Source: Burkholderiales bacterium (lineage in GTDB: Bacteria > Pseudomonadota > Gammaproteobacteria > Burkholderiales > UBA11063). From it: DNA of 64,000 bases. Where the stretch lies: the NCBI GenBank assembly GCA_028693355.1, contig JAQUVM010000001.1:1-64000 (forward strand), given 5' to 3'. Both the position numbers and the translations under genes were made by a program. Below are positions 57,760 to 64,000 of this stretch, piece after piece (the stretch's first letter is position 1; each line of letters begins with the position of its first letter). The notes under the pieces are model-generated. The model saw nothing but the letters and a program-made list of their open reading frames with translations. It ran no database searches and was not told where the DNA came from.

Positions 57760-59976
57760 ATGAGTTTAATAAATAAAGTAGTATTAGAAGATATTTTAAA
57801 TAAAGTTATATCATCAGAAAATAGCGGTGAGATATGCAATAATGATGCTATAAGAGTAAAACTTACAACAGATACCAAATACTATAATATTATTTTTAAT
57901 AATATTCATTTTACTGATATGGGTTTGAGTGATTTATTATCTGGTATTAGCTATAACATTATAGCTAAATTAGACTTTGTAAATTCATACCGTTCGATTA
58001 TTATTAATGAAATTAATGGTAATAAGTTAGACACTGATAAATCCTTAAAAATTCAGGCTAGTTATTGTCATCATTTACAATTAAATTGCCGTAATTTATC
58101 TTTAGAAGAATTAAACTTTATAATTGAGATAATTGATAATCATTTCAATAAAAATATTCAAGATAAATTGTTAGCAAATGTTTATAATTTATTGGTAAAG
58201 CAATTCTCTGGGGCGGATTTCACTTGGTCACATAATGATGAGTCGCGCTGGAGTATTAACTCCCCAAAAGGCGTTAAAATTACATATTTTGCAAATCCTC
58301 AAAAGGGTATTTGCTATTTAAATTTACAAGGTATTTATATTGCTGAAGACTACAAAGAGTTTAGTAAAGAATTACAAAGTTTAAATATATTTTCATCAGA
58401 AATTATAGAAATAAGTTCCGCATATAATATTCATAATTCAGATATTTCACATATTATTACATTAAAGTTTTTTGTTGAAAACGAGTGGGAAGAAATTAGC
58501 ATTAATTGGAATAACTCGGGTTTTATCAGCTTAATTTTATCCAACTTGGTAGATGATCTTTCAAATAATGTTAAAGCCTTAATTACGTATCTTTTATCAA
58601 AACACATTAAAACACATCAAAAAATAACTAAACCATTACCGCTTAAGTTTGCATTAATTTGTGAACTTGGTTTTCCTAGTACATATTTAGCAAGTATTAT
58701 AGATGATAAATTAGTTAGTTATGGATATGATTCTAACGATATAGTTACCCATAATAATGTTTCATATGAAGCAATTATTGATAAAACAGAGATTTTTTGT
58801 AATTTATCATCGAATGATGATATTTATAAATTACAAAAACTATATGGTGATAAACTTATTTTGATCGGGTGTGGATTAACTCGCGGGCTTAGCTCTATTT
58901 GTAAGACTAGATTAATTCAAGGATTTAATTCTAGGATAAAAAATAGTCAAGATAAGCTTACGCAATCACAATATGAAAAAATTTCGCAAGAGTTAGCTAG
59001 TTTACAAGGTGAAAATGAAAGTAAACTAGGTGAATTTGAAATGTCATTAAATAAATGTTTTCATAAAGCTGATTTTTTTATTAATTATGATAGCGACCAA
59101 GATGTTATGCTTAGCTGCAAAAAAATGCATAATTCAATCGGGAGGTTTATAGATTTATTATTTAATCATAAATTTATAACACCAACTAAAGATGAGTTTG
59201 CCATGTATATGGCATTTACTGCGGCTATGCGTTCTGCAGACTTATCTCGTCAAGTGGGGGCTGTAATCACGGCTTCATCTGGTGATATTATTGCAACAGG
59301 TGCAAATGATATTCCTCGGGCTGGTGGTGGTCTTTATTATTCAGAAGTTGATATAAATAATGCTATTTATGATAAGCCTCTTGGGCGTGATTATATGCGT
59401 GGTTTTGATTCAAATGCAGTTGAGAAATTAAAGATTTTTGATAATATTTATCAAGTATTAAAAGATAAGTTTAAAGACGGAGTTGATGATAGTGATATTA
59501 GGGAGCATTTATTAAAAAGTAAAAATAATGTCCTAAATGATATTACTGAATATGGGCGTGTGGTTCATGCTGAGATGGAAGCTTTGATGGCATGTGCGCG
59601 TAATCAAAGTAGCACTATTGGTGCTAGTTTATACTGTACTACGTATCCATGTCATAACTGTGCAAAACATATTATTGCTGCTGGAATTAAACGAGTATTG
59701 TATATTGAGCCCTATACTAAGAGTAAATCATTACAATTTCACTTTGAAGCAATTAGTAAAGATGCGGTAAACTCAATTGAAAATAAACTTATGTTAGAAT
59801 TTTATGATAGTATAGAAGCATCTGGGAAAGTGATATTTGAGAGATTTATTGGCGTTGGCCCTCGTTTATTCCGTGACTTCTTTTCACGTGATAGTGGTGA
59901 TAAAAAGCTTAAAGATAAATCTGGTTTTGCTTTAAATAATTGGCAACCACAAGTGATTAATTTGTTATGTAAATAG
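57760..59976 (+). CDS. Anti-phage dCTP deaminase-like protein with N-terminal extension
   Basis: C-terminal zinc deaminase: SADLSRQVGAVITASSGDIIATGANDIPRAGGG, VVHAEMEALMACAR, CTTYPCHNCAKHIIAAGIKRVLYIEPYTKS. A P-loop-like fold region starts ~58639 (KFALICELGF). ~290 aa N-terminal extension not recognised. Confidence 0.82.
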   Translation: MSLINKVVLEDILNKVISSENSGEICNNDAIRVKLTTDTKYYNIIFNNIHFTDMGLSDLLSGISYNIIAKLDFVNSYRSIIINEINGNKLDTDKSLKIQASYCHHLQLNCRNLSLEELNFIIEIIDNHFNKNIQDKLLANVYNLLVKQFSGADFTWSHNDESRWSINSPKGVKITYFANPQKGICYLNLQGIYIAEDYKEFSKELQSLNIFSSEIIEISSAYNIHNSDISHIITLKFFVENEWEEISINWNNSGFISLILSNLVDDLSNNVKALITYLLSKHIKTHQKITKPLPLKFALICELGFPSTYLASIIDDKLVSYGYDSNDIVTHNNVSYEAIIDKTEIFCNLSSNDDIYKLQKLYGDKLILIGCGLTRGLSSICKTRLIQGFNSRIKNSQDKLTQSQYEKISQELASLQGENESKLGEFEMSLNKCFHKADFFINYDSDQDVMLSCKKMHNSIGRFIDLLFNHKFITPTKDEFAMYMAFTAAMRSADLSRQVGAVITASSGDIIATGANDIPRAGGGLYYSEVDINNAIYDKPLGRDYMRGFDSNAVEKLKIFDNIYQVLKDKFKDGVDDSDIREHLLKSKNNVLNDITEYGRVVHAEMEALMACARNQSSTIGASLYCTTYPCHNCAKHIIAAGIKRVLYIEPYTKSKSLQFHFEAISKDAVNSIENKLMLEFYDSIEASGKVIFERFIGVGPRLFRDFFSRDSGDKKLKDKSGFALNNWQPQVINLLCK

Positions 59977-60026
59977 TTCTCATAAAGAAATTACTCTTTG
60001 TGAATTATAAAAAATGGAGAAATAAG

Positions 60027-60350
60027 ATGTTAGTTACTACTATGAATGATGTTCCTGGTAAGCAAATTGTTGAAGTTTTGGGTGTAGTGCATGGGATTAT
60101 AGTTCGTACGCCAACTATTACACAGGGCTTTATCGGTAATTTAAAAAATATTTTAGGTGGGCATAACCAAGCATTTACAGATATGTGTGAGCAAACGCGT
60201 AATCATGCCTATGAAAAAATGATTGAACATGCAAACTCATTAGGTGCTAATGCAATTATTGCTATGCGTTATGATTCTGATAGCGTTGGTGGTGATCAGA
60301 CGCGTGCTAATGAGGTATTTTGTTATGGCACTGCTGTAATAATTAAATAG
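60027..60350 (+). CDS. YbjQ family (UPF0145) protein
   Basis: VEVLGVVHGIIVRTP, RNHAYEKMIEHANSLGANAIIAMRYDSDS. Start MLVTTMND (ORF track 60000). Confidence 0.92.
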   Translation: MLVTTMNDVPGKQIVEVLGVVHGIIVRTPTITQGFIGNLKNILGGHNQAFTDMCEQTRNHAYEKMIEHANSLGANAIIAMRYDSDSVGGDQTRANEVFCYGTAVIIK

Positions 60351-60351
60351 C

Positions 60352-60840
60352 ATGAAAAAGATTATATTTGTAGTAAGCATCTGCTTATCTATCTCAGGGA
60401 ATGCTACTGAGCTTGGGAATACGTTTAAGAATTATTCTAAAGAGCCTTTTCCTATTGAGTCATCACAAATTGGTTCAGTAACTTTGGATAAATCTGCTAA
60501 AAATTATATAGTTATTAAAGTGTCTGATAAAGATAACAAGTGTAGTATTTATCAATATGCGCCTAAATTGAAGAAAAAACAAAATTTAGCGAAGATATTT
60601 GCAGTAAAATGGCAATGTAATATGATACCAAATTTACGAAATATGCTTGGTGATAACTTTGCTGTTTTTAAAACAACAAAGCCAGAGATAAATACTTTGA
60701 CATATAAGAAATATGTAAACCCAAATATAGTTGTAGAACTCTCTGGTTATCAGGGTGATAGTCATGGTATTGCATATATTCCAAATCTTATTCCAAAAAA
60801 CATCAATTTACAAGAATTACTAAAAAATGAAAAAAACTAA
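60352..60840 (+). CDS. Secreted hypothetical protein
   Basis: Signal peptide MKKIIFVVSICLSISGNA; no recognised domain; 14-nt overlap with the next gene. Confidence 0.7.
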   Translation: MKKIIFVVSICLSISGNATELGNTFKNYSKEPFPIESSQIGSVTLDKSAKNYIVIKVSDKDNKCSIYQYAPKLKKKQNLAKIFAVKWQCNMIPNLRNMLGDNFAVFKTTKPEINTLTYKKYVNPNIVVELSGYQGDSHGIAYIPNLIPKNINLQELLKNEKN

Positions 60841-62053
60841 ATCTATTATAAAATTATTATCACTTTCAACATTGGGAATGTCTATTTTTACAGCATGTTC
60901 TAGTGGAACTACGACTAGTAATCCACCAGTGCAGATTCCAATTAGTATCGGCGCTGGGTTAAATGGTGATGGAATTAATACTATGTATGTAAGTATTACC
61001 TTATGTACAAATAGTGCTGGTACTAATTGCCAAACTATTGATAATATTATTTTAGATACTGGTTCATTTGGTTTAAAGATTAATAAATCAGCCTTACCTG
61101 AGAGTTTTGTTTTACAAATGCCAAGAGTTACAACTACTGATGATCAGATGGTTTATGCTTGTAATACTTTTGGTAGTGGTTATGTTTTTGCTGAAGAACA
61201 CTATGGGATTTTAAAACTTGCAAATACTATGACAAATAATGTGATCGTGCAAATAATTGAAAATAGTCCAAGCGCTGAGATTCCAGATGATTGTATTGCT
61301 AAAGGTCCATTTGATGATTTTGCAAATTTTGGGGCTAATGGTATTATTGGGGTGAATCCTGCCATAGGTTTGGATAATAGTAGTATTTTATTGTATAAAA
61401 AAGATATTAATGGCAACTATGTGGCATTGTCATCAGGTGAATCAGCTATAGTTCCTATGCTGAATAAAAATCCATTACCTAATCTATCTAGTAATAATAA
61501 TGGTTTTGTAATTTCTATTCCTCCTGTAACACAAAACACTAATACTAATGTATCTGGAACTATGATTTTAGGCGTTAATACTTCGTCTATGAATCAAGTA
61601 ACTAATAAAACTAACTTAGTTGTTGCTTCAGAGTCTGATTTAAGTAGTGTGTGTAATTCGGCTTGTTTTTATAGTAAGATAAATAATCCTGAAAGTACTA
61701 TTCCTGCGGTTTTTGATTCTGGGACAAATAGCTGGGTATTTATGAATGATGAGCTACAGTCATCTGCATGTAGTTATGGATATTGCCCAGAATCTCCATT
61801 TACATGGGTTTCAAGCGTTTATAGTTATGATTTTGCTGCGAATGAATCATATGTAATTACGGGAGTAATTACTAAAGATGAAACTAACCCAAGTGGTGAT
61901 ACAGTTTCATTTAGCGTAATGCCAGGTTGGGGATATTATAATTATAATAATGAGACATTATATGGTTCGCCATTTTTCTTTGGCAAAAATGTATATGTAA
62001 TTTTTCCATCTAATAAAAATAAAAATCCAATTTGGGGTTTTGAAAGTTATTAA
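60827..62053 (+). CDS. DUF3443-like lipoprotein with aspartic-protease-like motifs
   Basis: Lipobox SIFTACSS; NIILDTGSFGLKINKSALP, FGANGIIGVNPAIG, PAVFDSGTNSWVFMND. Confidence 0.82.
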   Translation: MKKTKSIIKLLSLSTLGMSIFTACSSGTTTSNPPVQIPISIGAGLNGDGINTMYVSITLCTNSAGTNCQTIDNIILDTGSFGLKINKSALPESFVLQMPRVTTTDDQMVYACNTFGSGYVFAEEHYGILKLANTMTNNVIVQIIENSPSAEIPDDCIAKGPFDDFANFGANGIIGVNPAIGLDNSSILLYKKDINGNYVALSSGESAIVPMLNKNPLPNLSSNNNGFVISIPPVTQNTNTNVSGTMILGVNTSSMNQVTNKTNLVVASESDLSSVCNSACFYSKINNPESTIPAVFDSGTNSWVFMNDELQSSACSYGYCPESPFTWVSSVYSYDFAANESYVITGVITKDETNPSGDTVSFSVMPGWGYYNYNNETLYGSPFFFGKNVYVIFPSNKNKNPIWGFESY

Positions 62054-62084
62054 TTAAAATAGTGTAACAAAAATATTAGAATGA

Positions 62085-62119
62085 TTTATGCTGGTTTTAG
62101 ATAATAAAATCAGCATAAA
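62085..62119 (+). terminator. Hairpin terminator after DUF3443 lipoprotein
   Basis: TTTATGCTGgTTTTA-gataa-TAAAAtCAGCATAAA. Confidence 0.75.
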
Positions 62120-62295
62120 TGGGATTTGAGTATTAATCCCATATTGAAGGATTTTTTTGTTTCATTAGTATCATTATCTGCTTCTGTCAAAGTTCCAATT
62201 AACGTATTATTCTGAATAACACATAATTAAGATTGATAGAACACCTATCATTAAATATATGCTTAATGTAATAATTAAAATTGAAAGATAAACAA

Positions 62296-62889
62296 ATGTG
62301 GATAAAAGAAGTTGAATTAATTGGTGAACATGTAAAGCTAGTGCCATTAGATTATAGCCGTGTTGATGAGTTAGAAGCTGCACTAGTGGATGGTGATGTT
62401 TATAAAATATGGTACACATCTATGCCACAGCCAAAACAAATCGCCGTAGAAATTGATAAACGCTTACAGTGGAAAGCTGAAGGATTTATGCAGCCATTTA
62501 TGGTAATTAATACAAAAACAAATCAAGCAGTTGGCATGACTGCATTTTGCCGAATAGATGAAGCTAATCGTCGGGTGGAAATTGGTTATACATGGTATGG
62601 TAAAAGTGTCCAAAAAACATCATTAAATACTGAGGCTAAATTATTATTACTTAGTCATGCTTTTGAGAATCTAAATGCGGTAGCTGTAGAATTTAGAACT
62701 AATCAATACAATTTTCAAAGTCGTCAGGCAATAGAACGATTAGGTGCTAAATTAGATGGTGTGCTTCGTAGTGCTAGAGTATACTCAGATGGTACAACAT
62801 GTGATGGTTATGTCTATAGTATATTACATAATGAATGGTCGGGAGTTAAGAAGAATCTACTCTATAAATTAAATGATTGTTATAAATAA
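62296..62889 (+). CDS. GNAT family N-acetyltransferase (RimJ/RimL-type)
   Basis: VELIGEHVKLVPLDYSRVDEL, GMTAFCRIDEANRRVEIGYTWYGKSVQ, FRTNQYNFQSRQAIERLGAKLDG. Confidence 0.92.
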   Translation: MWIKEVELIGEHVKLVPLDYSRVDELEAALVDGDVYKIWYTSMPQPKQIAVEIDKRLQWKAEGFMQPFMVINTKTNQAVGMTAFCRIDEANRRVEIGYTWYGKSVQKTSLNTEAKLLLLSHAFENLNAVAVEFRTNQYNFQSRQAIERLGAKLDGVLRSARVYSDGTTCDGYVYSILHNEWSGVKKNLLYKLNDCYK

Positions 62890-62915
62890 TTAGCTTCAAT
62901 ATAAGGTGGTAGATA

Positions 62916-63422
62916 ATGGGTATAGAGATTGCAAAAATATTGTCTGAAGCAGAAATTACAGAGTGTATAAATCTAACTAAACAAGCTGTGGGTTATATGG
63001 CATCAATTGGTTTTATGCTTGATTCTACTACTCAGGATTATTTAGATTATTGGGTAAATATATCTAATAATCTAAATGATAACAATATTTTATTTTTATA
63101 CAAGATTAATAATAAAATAGTTGGAACAGTTCAATTAATAATCTCTTGTAAATTAAATGGTAAGCATCGTGCCCAAGTGGCAAAATTGATTGTTGATAGA
63201 AGTTATCAAAATCAAGGGATCGCATCTAAATTAATGCTTGAGTTAGAGAAATTTGCTTTTTTAAAAGATATAACTTTATTAGTTCTAGATACTCAAACTG
63301 ATTCATATGCTGAAAAATTTTATTTAAAACATAATTGGATGTTATCAGGACTTATTCCTAATTATGCCAAAATGCCAAATGGCGATTTATCTAGTACCAG
63401 TGTTTTTCATAAAATATTATAA
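62916..63422 (+). CDS. GNAT family N-acetyltransferase
   Basis: KHRAQVAKLIVDRSYQNQGIASKLMLELEKFA, LVLDTQTDSYAEKFYLKHNW. Confidence 0.93.
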   Translation: MGIEIAKILSEAEITECINLTKQAVGYMASIGFMLDSTTQDYLDYWVNISNNLNDNNILFLYKINNKIVGTVQLIISCKLNGKHRAQVAKLIVDRSYQNQGIASKLMLELEKFAFLKDITLLVLDTQTDSYAEKFYLKHNWMLSGLIPNYAKMPNGDLSSTSVFHKIL

Positions 63423-63427
63423 CCTAT

Positions 63428-64000
63428 TTAATGACAGCTACCATTTAATTGAATTTCAAGCCAAGTTTCGTTTAACCATATTCTAATTTTTGGACTATAT
63501 GCCTTAAAGGTGTGCATTTTACTCATATCTTTAGGGTATATCCAATCCATTGCTTTTATTTCTGGGCTAACGCTTTTTAGTGCTTCGGTATTCATGATAC
63601 TAGCACCTGTATCTGTAGTTAGCTCTAGAGCACTTTTTGGTAATAATGCATAGTTAATGAATTTGTAGGCTGCATCAGTATTTTTAACAGAAGCTGGTAT
63701 AACAAGATTATCTAATTCGTATAAGTTACCTTCTTTTTGCATCATTGTGCCAATATTAATCTCTTGCTTACTATCTTTCATATCTTCTAGTGTTTTAAAA
63801 ATATCTACAGAGTAACTCATTGCAACGTAGATACCGCCATTTGCTAAGTTTCTTGTGTATGAATCACTATCAAATCTTTTCCAATATGGAGCTGCTTTTA
63901 AAATCGTATCTCGCGCTTGAATCAAATCTTTCATATCACTAGAGTTCGGATCTTTACCTAGATATAATAGCGCAGCTGCAAACACGTTACGTGGAGAATC
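63428..64000 (-). CDS. potD: Spermidine/putrescine ABC transporter substrate-binding protein, truncated by window end
   Basis: Open to the window edge: DSPRNVFAAALLYLGKDPNSSD...YWKRFDSDSYTRNLANGGIYVAMSYS...NLVIPASVKNTDAAYKFINY. Confidence 0.88.
   Translation of the reverse strand, partial: DSPRNVFAAALLYLGKDPNSSDMKDLIQARDTILKAAPYWKRFDSDSYTRNLANGGIYVAMSYSVDIFKTLEDMKDSKQEINIGTMMQKEGNLYELDNLVIPASVKNTDAAYKFINYALLPKSALELTTDTGASIMNTEALKSVSPEIKAMDWIYPKDMSKMHTFKAYSPKIRIWLNETWLEIQLNGSCH

Noticed and set aside
1-64000. CRISPR arrays, rRNA or tRNA genes, prophage structural genes
   Set aside because: No regular spaced direct repeats, no recognisable tRNA cloverleaf or rRNA sequence, and no phage morphogenesis ORFs seen.

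Overview
This is a 64 kb chromosomal window from a very AT-rich proteobacterium. Gene content and order (hemB/phbB, hemE-rppH, glyS-gmhB-plsC-rsmE, BON lipoproteins-yraN, rsmB-ntrY-ntrX, waaA/waaC) suggest a Neisseriales-like betaproteobacterium; that placement is inference. Most genes are housekeeping: heme, LPS, lipid, tRNA and PHA metabolism, and transport. Main observations: (1) an AT-rich intergenic region at 41.23-41.81 kb with five perfect same-strand DnaA boxes (TTATCCACA). A perfect parS palindrome (42353-42368) and two parS-like sites (34934, 43451) lie nearby, so this is probably a chromosomal origin/centromere region without dnaA next to it. (2) A decayed reverse transcriptase (37331-38469), broken by a ~105 bp MITE, a frameshift and an in-frame TGA. 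It lies directly downstream of a mosaic lipoprotein whose GC-rich C-terminus looks like a DUF1554/C-lectin-type domain; this may be a dead or degenerate diversity-generating-type retroelement. (3) A TA-flanked MITE family (TIR TATAGCTAACTCA...) with at least three ~105 bp copies and a mini-palindrome derivative. (4) A second intergenic repeat family (~125 bp) with a compensatory hairpin. (5) A modular lipoprotein family with a shared N-terminal stalk and different C-terminal modules (propeller, Kelch, lectin-like). (6) An anti-phage dCTP-deaminase-like protein with a ~290 aa N-terminal extension of unknown function, next to a hipBA remnant. (7) An internally duplicated LuxR-type regulator and an NtrX lacking the AAA+ domain. 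No tRNA, rRNA or CRISPR array was recognised. All family calls were made by eye from the translations.
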